Positions 1-6,699 of a stretch of DNA of 18,210 nt are shown piece after piece. Location: the NCBI GenBank assembly GCA_030529125.1, contig JAUMXP010000006.1:1-18210 (forward strand). The letters run 5' to 3'. The notes beneath the pieces are model-generated. The model had not been told where the DNA came from, ran no database searches, and worked only from the letters and a program-made list of their open reading frames with translations. The stretch is from Eubacteriales bacterium (lineage in GTDB: Bacteria > Bacillota > Clostridia > Oscillospirales > Acutalibacteraceae). Positions within the stretch are counted from its first letter, which is position 1. Each line of letters starts with the position of its first letter. The position numbers and the translations under genes were made by a program.

Positions 1-564
1 GGTGTATCGGACTACACACCTTGTTTTGAACAGATTGACTCAATTAAACTGCTGTTCCCAGATACGGAGAAAATCGGAGCTGTATATTTAGCTACTGATG
101 CCAGCTCTGTTACACAGGCGTTGATTGGCGAAAAAGAAGCACAGACAGAGAATGTTGACATTCCTTATGTCAAATATCCTGTTAAGGATTTAGATGAGCT
201 TAAAGATTCTTTTGATACAATGCTTGATGATGGGGTAGATGTAATCTATGCACCTATCGACAAGTTTATCACTAAGAATATAGATGAGTTAGTTGATTTC
301 TCTTACGAAAACAAGGTTCCGATTATCTGTGGTGATACCGATATGCTCGCCGAAGGATGCTTCTCGACATGTGTGATCAGCTATCCGTCTATCGGTGTTG
401 CAGCTGGCACTTTGGTACTCGATATTTTATATGGCGACGCTGAGCCTGCGACTACGCCTATTACGTATATTTACGAATGTTACTTGCATATAAATGAAGA
501 GGCTATGGAAGAGTTAGATATTGAGCTCTCTGACGAAGTTATGGCTGAGGCTATAATGGAGTGA
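1..564 (+). CDS. ABC transporter substrate-binding protein, 5'-truncated by window edge
   Basis: The frame is open from base 1, so the N-terminus lies outside the window; 187 residues and a TGA stop are visible. The fragment starts at GVSDYTPCFEQI and continues with LLFPDTEKIGAVY, which matches the middle of the ABC_sub_bind family (the TrpX/YtlA-like periplasmic-binding fold), where a GTSDY-type motif precedes a P-D-x-K-x-IG-V-Y strand. Further family signs are a D-V-IYAP strand, a CGDTDM strand near residue 118, and the closing segment with 'INEEAMEELDIELSDE', which resembles the usual ending of these proteins. Members normally have about 320-350 residues and a lipoprotein signal, so roughly 140-150 residues are missing. 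The family binds small ligands outside the cell for an ABC importer; the ligand cannot be told here. Partner permease and ATPase genes would be expected nearby but none follows downstream. Family call fairly firm, substrate unknown. Confidence 0.82.
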   Translation, partial: GVSDYTPCFEQIDSIKLLFPDTEKIGAVYLATDASSVTQALIGEKEAQTENVDIPYVKYPVKDLDELKDSFDTMLDDGVDVIYAPIDKFITKNIDELVDFSYENKVPIICGDTDMLAEGCFSTCVISYPSIGVAAGTLVLDILYGDAEPATTPITYIYECYLHINEEAMEELDIELSDEVMAEAIME

Positions 565-608
565 TTATACGCCCTTTTGTAAATTAATTGTTAAGTGACA
601 AAAAACAC

Positions 609-642
609 TTGATTTTTTACATATTTTGGTTTAAAATATAAT
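609..642 (+). promoter_or_regulatory. Probable sigma-A promoter of groESL
   Basis: TTGATT at 609-614 and TAAAAT at 632-637 are separated by 17 bases. An overlapping alternative -10 is TATAAT at 637-642, with TTTACA at 616-621 only 15 bases upstream. Either places the start of transcription within or at the edge of the CIRCE operator, as expected for HrcA-repressed chaperone promoters. A weak hairpin (AAGTG 593-597 with CACTT 606-610, then a T-rich run) lies just upstream and might weakly end the preceding transcript. Confidence 0.65.
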
Positions 643-668
643 TAGCACTCGAAAAGCGCGAGTGCTAA
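642..668 (+). promoter_or_regulatory. CIRCE operator (HrcA binding site)
   Basis: A perfect inverted repeat TTAGCACTC (642-650), nine-base spacer, GAGTGCTAA (660-668). It matches the CIRCE consensus exactly. It overlaps the end of the promoter and lies in the 5' leader of groES, the standard position for repression by HrcA. HrcA itself is not in this window. Confidence 0.97.
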
Positions 669-699
669 TTTCTTTATCAAACCTAAGGAGGATTTATAT

Positions 700-984
700 A
701 TGACTATTAAACCACTTATCGACAGAGTAGTATTGAAGCTCGATAATGCTGAGCAGACTACTGCTTCAGGTATAGTTCTTTCATCACAGGCACAGGAGAA
801 GCCACAGTACGCTAACGTTGTTGCTGTAGGTCCTGGCGGCATTGTAGATGGCAACGAAGTTAAGATGTATGTTAAAGTAGGCGATAAGGTAATCGCTTCT
901 AAATACGCAGGCACAGAGGTTAAAATTGATGGCGAAGAATACACTATCGTTCGTCAGTCAGATATTTTAGCTATTGTAGAATAA
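700..984 (+). CDS. groES: Co-chaperonin GroES (Hsp10)
   Basis: This 94-residue protein is the heptameric lid that caps GroEL and controls release of folding substrates in the cytoplasm. It has the normal family length and opens with IKPLIDRVVLK, followed by the mobile loop around residues 18-30 (TASGIVL) that contacts GroEL, the VVAVGPGG turn, a GDKVIASKYAGTEVK segment, and the closing ILAIVE. The ATG at 700 has AAGGAGG at 685-691, nine bases upstream. groEL follows after 17 bases. The CIRCE element in the leader indicates heat-shock control by HrcA. Confidence 0.98.
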   Translation: MTIKPLIDRVVLKLDNAEQTTASGIVLSSQAQEKPQYANVVAVGPGGIVDGNEVKMYVKVGDKVIASKYAGTEVKIDGEEYTIVRQSDILAIVE

Positions 985-1001
985 GTAGGAGGTAATTGAA
1001 T

Positions 1002-2627
1002 ATGGCAAAACAGATTGCATACGGTGAGGAAGCTAGAAAAGCCCTCCAGACTGGTATCGACAAGCTTGCTGATACCGTTAAAATTACATTAGGCCCTAAA
1101 GGAAGAAATGTTGTTATCGATAAGAAGTTCGGTGCACCTCTCATCACAAACGATGGTGTTACTATTGCTAAGGAAATAGAGCTTGAAGACGCTTTTGAGA
1201 ATATGGGTGCTCAGCTCGTTAAAGAAGTTTCTATCAAAACTAACGATATTGCAGGCGACGGTACAACTACAGCTACTTTGCTTGCACAGGCTCTTATCCG
1301 TGAAGGTATGAAAAACGTAGCTGCAGGTGCTAACCCTATGGTATTGAAGAAAGGTATTCAGCTAGCTGTAGACGAAGCAGTCAAAGCTATCGTTGCTAAT
1401 TCACAGCAGGTTAAGGGTACTGAGGATATAGCTAGGGTTGCTACTGTTTCTTCTGCTGATGAGTACATCGGTAACCTTATCGCTGAAGCTATGGAAAAGG
1501 TTTCTAAAGATGGTGTTATCACTGTTGAAGAGTCAAAAACAGCTGAGACATACTCAGAAGTTGTTGAAGGTATGATGTTCGACAGAGGTTACATCGCTCC
1601 ATATATGGTAACTGATACAGACAAGATGATTGCTGACATTGATGACGCGTTGATCTTGATCACAGATAAGAAGATTTCTACTACACAGGAGATTCTGCCA
1701 CTTTTAGAGCAGATTGTTCAGTCAGGCAGAAAGCTCGTTATTATCGCTGAAGATGTAGAGGGCGAAGCTCTCACAACTCTTGTACTCAATAAGCTCAGAG
1801 GTACTTTCACTTGTGTTGCTGTTAAGGCTCCTGGCTTTGGTGACAGAAGAAAAGAGATGCTTCAGGATATCGCTATTCTTACTGGCGGTACTGTTATTAC
1901 ATCAGACCTTGGTTTAGAGCTGAAAGATGCTACAATCGAGCAGTGCGGTCGTGCAAGACAGGTAAAGATTTCTAAGGAAGATACTATCATCGTTGACGGT
2001 GCAGGTCACGAAGCTGAAATCAAGAACCGTGTAGCACACATTCGTCAGCAGATTGAAACTACAACATCTGATTTCGACAGAGAAAAGCTCCAGGAACGTC
2101 TCGCGAAACTTGCAGGCGGTGTTGCTGTTATTAAGGTTGGTGCTGCAACAGAAATCGAGATGAAAGAGAAGAAGCTTAGAATAGAAGATGCTCTTTCAGC
2201 TACAAAAGCAGCTGTTGAAGAAGGTATAGTAGCAGGTGGTGGCGTAGCTTTAGTTAATGCTACATCAGCAGTAGAAGCTCTGATTTCAACTGTAAACGGT
2301 GATGTTAAAACAGGTGTACAGATTGTACTCAAAGTGCTCGAAGCTCCTATCAAGCAGATTGCTTTAAATGCAGGTTTAGAGGGTTCTGTTATCGTTGAAA
2401 ACATCAAGAAAGCAGATAAAATCGGTTATGGTTTCAACGCTCTTACTGAAGAGTATACCGATATGATTGAAGCAGGTATTGTTGACCCTACTAAGGTAAC
2501 TCGCTCTGCTTTACAGCATGCTGCGTCAGTTGCAGCTATGGTTCTCACAACTGAGTCTTTAGTTGCTGACATCAAAGAACCTGCTGCCATAGCTGCTCCA
2601 GCTCCTGATATGGGCGGTATGTATTAA
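1002..2627 (+). CDS. groL: Chaperonin GroEL (Hsp60)
   Basis: This 541-residue protein is the ATP-driven double-ring chaperonin that works with GroES. Visible signatures include GPKGRNVVIDKKFGAP with ITNDGVTIAKEIEL (about residues 29-60), the nucleotide-binding AGDGTTTATLLAQ (about 85-97), AAGANPMVLKKG, the apical-domain stretch GRKLVIIAEDVEGEALTTLV, and GDRRKEMLQDIAILTGG. The tail ends in MGGMY, a short version of the usual Gly-Met tail. I chose ATG 1002 because AGGAGG at 987-992 sits nine bases before it; a TTG two codons upstream at 996 is too close to that site. It is the second gene of the CIRCE-controlled operon and is followed by a strong terminator. Confidence 0.98.
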   Translation: MAKQIAYGEEARKALQTGIDKLADTVKITLGPKGRNVVIDKKFGAPLITNDGVTIAKEIELEDAFENMGAQLVKEVSIKTNDIAGDGTTTATLLAQALIREGMKNVAAGANPMVLKKGIQLAVDEAVKAIVANSQQVKGTEDIARVATVSSADEYIGNLIAEAMEKVSKDGVITVEESKTAETYSEVVEGMMFDRGYIAPYMVTDTDKMIADIDDALILITDKKISTTQEILPLLEQIVQSGRKLVIIAEDVEGEALTTLVLNKLRGTFTCVAVKAPGFGDRRKEMLQDIAILTGGTVITSDLGLELKDATIEQCGRARQVKISKEDTIIVDGAGHEAEIKNRVAHIRQQIETTTSDFDREKLQERLAKLAGGVAVIKVGAATEIEMKEKKLRIEDALSATKAAVEEGIVAGGGVALVNATSAVEALISTVNGDVKTGVQIVLKVLEAPIKQIALNAGLEGSVIVENIKKADKIGYGFNALTEEYTDMIEAGIVDPTKVTRSALQHAASVAAMVLTTESLVADIKEPAAIAAPAPDMGGMY

Positions 2628-2658
2628 TTCTATTTAGGAAATATAAATTCGCATAAAG

Positions 2659-2694
2659 AAACACCGTGTGGATTCACACGGTGTTTTTGTTTTA
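2659..2694 (+). terminator. Intrinsic terminator of groESL
   Basis: AAACACCGTGTG (2659-2670), loop GATT, CACACGGTGTTT (2675-2686), then a T-rich run interrupted by one G. The stem is 12 bp with a GC-rich core. It lies 31 bases after groEL. Read on the minus strand the same stem is followed by TTTCTTT, so it may also terminate the convergent gpsA transcript. Confidence 0.92.
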
Positions 2695-2713
2695 TGTAAA
2701 AGTATAAATTTAA

Positions 2714-3676
2714 TTAAAATTCCTGTTTAACTGAGCGTTCAAAAAGTTTACCTAATTCTGTTTTGAAGTCTTTATTCTCAAAAAGAATATTGTATATACC
2801 TGTTGTGATAGGCATATCGACGTTATATTTTTGGCTCAATAGGTACAGAGCCTTTGATGTCATAACACCTTCTGCGAGTTTTTCGAATTTTTCACCCTGT
2901 GCGTATGCTTCGCCGTAACGTCTGTTGTGGCTCCATGGGGAGAACAGTGTTGCTTCGTAGTCGCCTAAGTGACATAGACCGTATGCAGAGAGCTCGTTGC
3001 CGCCGAGTGCACAGATGAGTCGGCTGATTTCTCGTGTGCTTCGTGCCATTAATGCGCCTTTGAGTGATGTATATCCGATACCATCGAGCATACCAGCAGC
3101 AATACCGATTACATTTTTTGCAGCAGCGCCAATTTCGCTACCGATAAGGTCGGTGCCTATATAGAATCTGATGAGCTCAGATGAAAACTCGTTAACGAGT
3201 TTCTGCTTAATATCTTCATTTTTAGAGTCTATTACCATGCAGTTAGGGATACCTTTAACATAGTCCTGAGGATGTCCCGGGCCTACCCATACAGCAATAG
3301 GTGTTTTGCTTTCATCGACAAAATCAGCTACAACCTGACTTAGTCTGCATCCTGTGTTAACCTCAACACCCTTCATACATAGTACTATAGTTTTGCCTTC
3401 CAGAGGATATTTTGCAATATCTGTCATATATGAGCGCAGGTATTGTGATGAAATCGAAATAACGATAGTTTCAGCATGGTTAACTGCATGCTCAAGGTCT
3501 GAGGTAACCTCTATGGACTCAGGATATGTAAGATAGTCGTTTTTATGTGTAGATTGAAGCTGGATGAGTTCAGGTGCATCAGCTAAACCGCATGAGATAA
3601 CGTCGTGTCCGATTTTATCAAGATACCATGCGATACAGCTACCCCAACGACCGCAGCCTAAAACAGAAATTTTCAT
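2714..3676 (-). CDS. gpsA: NAD(P)H-dependent glycerol-3-phosphate dehydrogenase, divergent
   Basis: This 320-residue cytoplasmic enzyme should reduce dihydroxyacetone phosphate to sn-glycerol-3-phosphate for phospholipid synthesis. The N-terminal Rossmann motif GCGRWG (residues 7-12) matches GxGxWG. Lys102 in CMKGVE and Lys187 in AAAKNVIGIAAG match the conserved lysines, and LGDY (238-241) and SHNRRYG (249-255) correspond to the usual LGDL and SRNRxxG. Departures from textbook GpsA are GPGHPQD (132-138) where GPSFAxE is usual, and GYTSLKGALMARSTREI (about 201-217) where GxNxxAALITRGLxEM is usual. ATG 3676 is chosen because GGAG lies six bases upstream; an in-frame TTG at 3688 overlaps that GGAG and would have no ribosome site. 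A promoter lies about 20 bases upstream. It converges on groEL. Confidence 0.88.
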   Translation of the reverse strand: MKISVLGCGRWGSCIAWYLDKIGHDVISCGLADAPELIQLQSTHKNDYLTYPESIEVTSDLEHAVNHAETIVISISSQYLRSYMTDIAKYPLEGKTIVLCMKGVEVNTGCRLSQVVADFVDESKTPIAVWVGPGHPQDYVKGIPNCMVIDSKNEDIKQKLVNEFSSELIRFYIGTDLIGSEIGAAAKNVIGIAAGMLDGIGYTSLKGALMARSTREISRLICALGGNELSAYGLCHLGDYEATLFSPWSHNRRYGEAYAQGEKFEKLAEGVMTSKALYLLSQKYNVDMPITTGIYNILFENKDFKTELGKLFERSVKQEF

Positions 3677-3696
3677 AGGTTTCTCCAAAATATGTG

Positions 3697-3725
3697 ATTA
3701 TAGTTATCCCGCCTGACCGTATCAG
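3697..3725 (-). promoter_or_regulatory. Probable sigma-A promoter of gpsA
   Basis: On the minus strand CTGATA (3725-3720) and TATAAT (3702-3697) are separated by 17 bases. The -10 is perfect, the -35 matches four of six. Transcription would begin about 15 bases before the gpsA ATG, between the structured RNA and gpsA. Confidence 0.55.
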
Positions 3726-3735
3726 CTTAATATAA

Positions 3736-3883
3736 CCTGCCTACGAATATGACAGGTGGGTGTCCACCCGACAGCTTTAGGCTCCCTTCGTCCCGATAGG
3801 GGAGGTCTGCACACCACTGACGGAGTTAAACTCCCGATTTAAAGGTTGTAGGGTTATTTTCGCTGATTCGCGCATCAGGCAGG
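3736..3883 (-). ncRNA. ssrS: Probable 6S RNA
   Basis: A non-coding stretch of about 150 bases lies between DUF1292 and gpsA. On the minus strand its ends pair: CCTGCCT (3883-3877) with AGGCAGG (3742-3736), and further in CGAAT with ATTCG. The 3' half of the interior holds a GGGT-GGAC-ACCC hairpin, opposite a mostly unpaired 5' stretch beginning AAAATAACCCTACAACC. The distal part contains GGAGT-TTA-ACTCC and a CTCCC...GGGAG stem, with CTTTA...TAAAG able to close the arm. A closing stem, an open central bubble and a terminal arm are the architecture of 6S RNA, which mimics an open promoter and sequesters sigma-A RNA polymerase. The identification rests on architecture and remembered clostridial sequence blocks. 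Exact ends are uncertain; the 5' end lies about ten bases after the DUF1292 stop, so processing from that transcript is possible. I see no intrinsic terminator after it. Confidence 0.68.
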
Positions 3884-3891
3884 ATGCAAAA

Positions 3892-4182
3892 TTATTCTTC
3901 AGAAAAGAGCTTTTCGAATCTTTCTTCAAAAATCTCAGCTAGCTCATCGAGCAGAGCATCGTCATCAACTTCAGCGAGCTGTTCCTCGCCGTTTTCTTCG
4001 ATAACTTCCATAATGTAGTATTCGCCTTCGTCTGCGATAGCCTGTTCAGCATCGTCAAAAACAGGGTAGAGGGCGTAGAAAAGTCCTTTATCGTTTTCGA
4101 TTGTATCAAGAATCTCAAAATTATGTTCAACATTCTGATCATCAATCAGTGTAATCAAATCTGGTGCGAAATCTTTATCCAT
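3892..4182 (-). CDS. DUF1292 domain protein (YrzB-like)
   Basis: This is a small acidic cytoplasmic protein of 96 residues with no known biochemical activity. The order of elements fits DUF1292: an N-terminal LITLIDDQNVEHNFEILDTIE strand region (about residues 9-29), a YALYPVFDD segment, a YYIMEVIEENGEEQL segment (about 55-69), and an acidic C-terminal helix rich in Glu with FEERFEKLF. ATG 4182 has AAGGAG ten bases upstream (plus-strand 4193-4198); the frame extends further upstream to 4242 but that lies inside the promoter. In many Clostridia this family sits near ruvX and Fur-family genes, which are not here. It is transcribed from its own promoter and followed at once by the 6S-like RNA. 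Confidence 0.87.
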   Translation of the reverse strand: MDKDFAPDLITLIDDQNVEHNFEILDTIENDKGLFYALYPVFDDAEQAIADEGEYYIMEVIEENGEEQLAEVDDDALLDELAEIFEERFEKLFSEE

Positions 4183-4213
4183 AGTATTTCCACTCCTTTT
4201 TAAGTTTATAATA

Positions 4214-4242
4214 ATTTTACCCTTTATAGCACTAATAGTCAA
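4214..4242 (-). promoter_or_regulatory. Sigma-A promoter of the DUF1292 gene
   Basis: On the minus strand TTGACT (4242-4237), 17-base spacer, TAAAAT (4219-4214). Both boxes match five of six consensus bases. It precedes the ribosome site of the DUF1292 gene by about 15 bases and points away from the polysaccharide operon promoter. Confidence 0.75.
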
Positions 4243-4322
4243 GGATATATACTCACATTATTTTGACAAATATATAAATAATACGTGCTTTTTAGTTATA
4301 TTAACCAAATTTGTGATTAGTA

Positions 4323-4351
4323 TTGAAAAAAAGGGATTTCTGGTGTATAAT
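4323..4351 (+). promoter_or_regulatory. Sigma-A promoter of the polysaccharide operon
   Basis: TTGAAA (4323-4328), 17-base spacer, TATAAT (4346-4351), with the -10 perfect and the -35 matching five of six. Transcription should begin near 4358, giving a leader of about 40 bases. It is divergent from the DUF1292 promoter 80 bases away. Confidence 0.78.
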
Positions 4352-4397
4352 ATCTTAAAATTTTTATTATTTGTTTAACTTTTTTCGGAGGTATCAA

Positions 4398-5093
4398 ATG
4401 ATTCTCAGAGCATTTGAAAAACTCCCTGAAGAATTCAGAAATGATGAAGTAAAGCGATATTACGACATTCTGTATAAAAAGCGTAAGAGCCTAGTATTTA
4501 AGCGTATAACTGATATTATTATATCACTTTTTATGATAGTTTTACTACTTTTACCTATGCTTATTATTGCTATTCTCATCAAATGTACTTCTAAGGGACC
4601 TGTTTTGTACAAGCAGGAACGAGTTACAATATATGGTAAAAAATTCAGGATACTTAAATTCCGTTCTATGCAGGTTGGTTCTGACTCTTGCGGTGAACTA
4701 CTGACATATAAAAACGATAACCGTATCACAAAAATCGGCAGAGTGCTTCGTAAATTACGACTTGACGAGTTACCACAGATTTTTCATGTTTTTACAGGTA
4801 AGATGAGTATCGTAGGTACACGTCCTGAGGTAACCAAGTACGTTGAGTGCTATACACCTGTTATGTACGCTACTTTGTTGATGCCTGCGGGTATTACCTC
4901 TTTGGCTAGTATCAAGTACAAGGATGAAGACAGAATTATCGGTGAGGTTGATGACCCTAAGAAGATTGACGAAATCTACACAACTGAGATTCTGCCACAA
5001 AAGATGAAATATAACTTAAAATATATCGAAAGATTCGGCTTTAGACGTGATATGTATCTTATGATGAAAACCGTCAAGCAGGTTCTTTTCTGA
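4398..5093 (+). CDS. Monotopic phosphoglycosyl transferase (bacterial sugar transferase, PglC/WcaJ type)
   Basis: This 231-residue membrane protein belongs to the family that moves a sugar-1-phosphate from a UDP-sugar onto undecaprenyl phosphate, the first step in building a cell-surface glycan. One hydrophobic segment (about residues 39-62) fits the single re-entrant membrane helix. It is followed by SKGPVLYKQERV (65-76), KKFRILKFRSM (81-91), KLRLDELPQ with the catalytic Asp-Glu pair at 123-124, and GKMSIVGTRPEV (134-145), then PAGITS. It is a minimal enzyme without the extra N-terminal membrane helices of WbaP/WcaJ. ATG 4398 is supported by CGGAGGT at 4386-4392. It is first in a two-gene operon with an O-antigen ligase-like gene 43 bases downstream. 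The sugar it transfers cannot be read from the sequence. Confidence 0.93.
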   Translation: MILRAFEKLPEEFRNDEVKRYYDILYKKRKSLVFKRITDIIISLFMIVLLLLPMLIIAILIKCTSKGPVLYKQERVTIYGKKFRILKFRSMQVGSDSCGELLTYKNDNRITKIGRVLRKLRLDELPQIFHVFTGKMSIVGTRPEVTKYVECYTPVMYATLLMPAGITSLASIKYKDEDRIIGEVDDPKKIDEIYTTEILPQKMKYNLKYIERFGFRRDMYLMMKTVKQVLF

Positions 5094-5136
5094 TAACACA
5101 ATATAAATCAGGTCACTGTAAAAAGGAGTGAACCAA

Positions 5137-6597
5137 ATGGAAAAATTCAGAGACATTTTTACTGACACTTCTCTGTTTAGAAGATGCTATATTTTCTGCT
5201 CTTTCTTTATTCATATTTCGTTTGTTCAGATTCCTGCTTATGTGCTCCTGGTTTTTTTGTTTTTGTGGGGTATTTTCCTGCTTATTTATAATCAGATTAA
5301 ACGCAAGACTATCTCAAATACACGTTTTGGCTTCTGGCTTGTAGCGTTTCTTATAACTACTACAATCACTATGCTTTTACATATTGGCGACAACTTCTTG
5401 TTTAATTTGATTATTCAGTTGCACGTTTCTATATGTTTCTTTATTTTGTATGGTTTGCATACTGAGAAACATCTTAATTTCAGACGTGAACTCTACACTA
5501 TATGCGAGTTTGTAGTATATACTACTACTATTGTCGGTGTTATCGGACTTGCGTTTCTTATGGCAGGTATCAGCTTTGAGGTTGAGTCTATTAAGTTCAT
5601 TATTTACGAGAACCGATTCACCGGTTTTTATAGTAATCCTAACGCACTTGGATTTATCTGTGTTGTTGCTATGCTGTGTATACACATGCTCACAAAGATT
5701 AACTTCATTGACCTTTCGGGAAAAACCAGAGTATCACGCATCTGGCTGTTGACCTGTTTGCTTGTTAATGGTGTATCGCTGTTTTTATGTGACTCTAACG
5801 GCGCGATTATGCTTATGGTCTGCTATGTTATCGTTTTTGTTTTGTTCAAAATGTTTGGTGCAGAACATGGCTATAATAAAAAGCAGGTAATGTTAAGAAT
5901 GGGTGCTTGTGCTGTCGCAGGTTTGTTTATTGTTGGCACATTCTTTGTTGTCAGAGATATATGCCAGACCGGATTTGTAGAAGTTATCAGTGCTGTTGAA
6001 GGCTCTAGCGGTGTAACTGAAGAAGTTGATAATGATTCTATGATAGATTCAACTGGTCGAGTTACTTTTACACATGAGAATAAAAACATCGACAGTGGTA
6101 GATTCAAGCTGTGGGATCAGGCTGTGCAGATGTTCTGCGACCATCCTGTTTTCGGTATAGGCAGGGGTAATATCTACGATTATGGTGCAGAAAAATTTGA
6201 GAAAGGCATACATTTGTCGCATCTTTATGGAGATACTCTCGCTGCATATACAACTGATTTCCACAACGGATATCTGACCTTGCTTGTGTGTGCAGGTGCA
6301 GTTGGTTTCCTTATATTCGTTGTGTTTGGCTTTATTTTTGCTAAGCATATCACAGTTTATGTGTTCAAATCAAAGAACTTAAACGACAGTATATTACCGT
6401 GCCTGTTCTCGTTCTTATGTGCTTATCTCGTGTATTCGTTTATCGAGAAAACACTTATTTACGATGTATCGTTCAGAGTAATGTTTTTCTGGCTTATTCT
6501 GGGCTATGTCGGTTGTTTCTTACGTATGTATGAACCTGATACGAACAGTACGGTCAGCATATTTAAGAAAAAAATAAAAAAAACATTTTTATGGTAA
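5137..6597 (+). CDS. O-antigen ligase / polymerase-like membrane protein (Wzy_C family)
   Basis: A 486-residue integral membrane protein with roughly ten to twelve hydrophobic segments. Family features are ENRFTGFYSNPNALGF (about residues 158-173), then a long non-membrane loop (about 272-375) containing SGRFKLWDQAV (320-330), HPVFGIGRGN (336-345) and DFHNGYL (374-380). Arg and His residues in this periplasm-facing loop are typical of O-antigen ligases and Wzy polymerases, which join lipid-linked oligosaccharides outside the membrane. The C-terminus is short and basic (KKKIKKTF). ATG 5137 lies nine bases after AAGGAG (5122-5127); the GTG at 5128 abuts that site. It follows the sugar transferase in an operon and is ended by the palindrome at 6656. 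Whether it polymerises repeats or ligates a glycan to another acceptor cannot be decided. Confidence 0.87.
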   Translation: MEKFRDIFTDTSLFRRCYIFCSFFIHISFVQIPAYVLLVFLFLWGIFLLIYNQIKRKTISNTRFGFWLVAFLITTTITMLLHIGDNFLFNLIIQLHVSICFFILYGLHTEKHLNFRRELYTICEFVVYTTTIVGVIGLAFLMAGISFEVESIKFIIYENRFTGFYSNPNALGFICVVAMLCIHMLTKINFIDLSGKTRVSRIWLLTCLLVNGVSLFLCDSNGAIMLMVCYVIVFVLFKMFGAEHGYNKKQVMLRMGACAVAGLFIVGTFFVVRDICQTGFVEVISAVEGSSGVTEEVDNDSMIDSTGRVTFTHENKNIDSGRFKLWDQAVQMFCDHPVFGIGRGNIYDYGAEKFEKGIHLSHLYGDTLAAYTTDFHNGYLTLLVCAGAVGFLIFVVFGFIFAKHITVYVFKSKNLNDSILPCLFSFLCAYLVYSFIEKTLIYDVSFRVMFFWLILGYVGCFLRMYEPDTNSTVSIFKKKIKKTFLW

Positions 6598-6628
6598 GTG
6601 TTTATACGCTTAATATCTGCATAAATAC

Positions 6629-6657
6629 TTGTAAAAATCATAAATATAGGCTATAAT
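6629..6657 (+). promoter_or_regulatory. Probable sigma-A promoter of the nadE operon
   Basis: TTGTAA (6629-6634), 17-base spacer, TATAAT (6652-6657). The -10 is perfect, the -35 matches four of six. Its last two bases are also the first two of a perfect palindrome, so the expected start near 6664 falls within the left arm. Confidence 0.6.
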
Positions 6658-6687
6658 ATCCATAACTATAGTTATGGATATTTTTTT
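6656..6687 (+). terminator. 26-bp perfect palindrome plus T-run: terminator of the polysaccharide operon
   Basis: Bases 6656-6681 form a perfect inverted repeat with 13-base arms (ATATCCATAACTA and its complement), followed by T at 6681-6687. As a hairpin with a small AT-rich loop and U tail it fits an intrinsic terminator 58 bases after the O-antigen ligase-like gene. It also lies exactly where an operator for the nadE promoter would be; see findings. Confidence 0.75.
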
Positions 6688-6699
6688 GTGGGTGATTTT

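Noticed and set aside
593..618. Weak hairpin (AAGTG/CACTT, eight-base loop) with T-rich tail as terminator of the substrate-binding protein gene
   Set aside because: Only five base pairs with a large loop, and the T-run doubles as the spacer of the groESL promoter; too weak to call.
642..944. Open frame of 100 codons antisense to groES, with other long antisense frames at 2045-2407, 5377-5685 and 15209-15589
   Set aside because: All lie opposite well-identified genes, have no ribosome site or recognisable motif, and read as low-complexity mirror images of the real codons.
3736..3883. SRP RNA, tmRNA, RNase P RNA or a riboswitch as alternatives for the structured non-coding stretch
   Set aside because: The SRP GGAAGGAAGCA-type loop, the tmRNA T-arm/CCA end and conserved RNase P blocks are absent. 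It sits after a gene and before a separate promoter, not in a long leader, which argues against a riboswitch.
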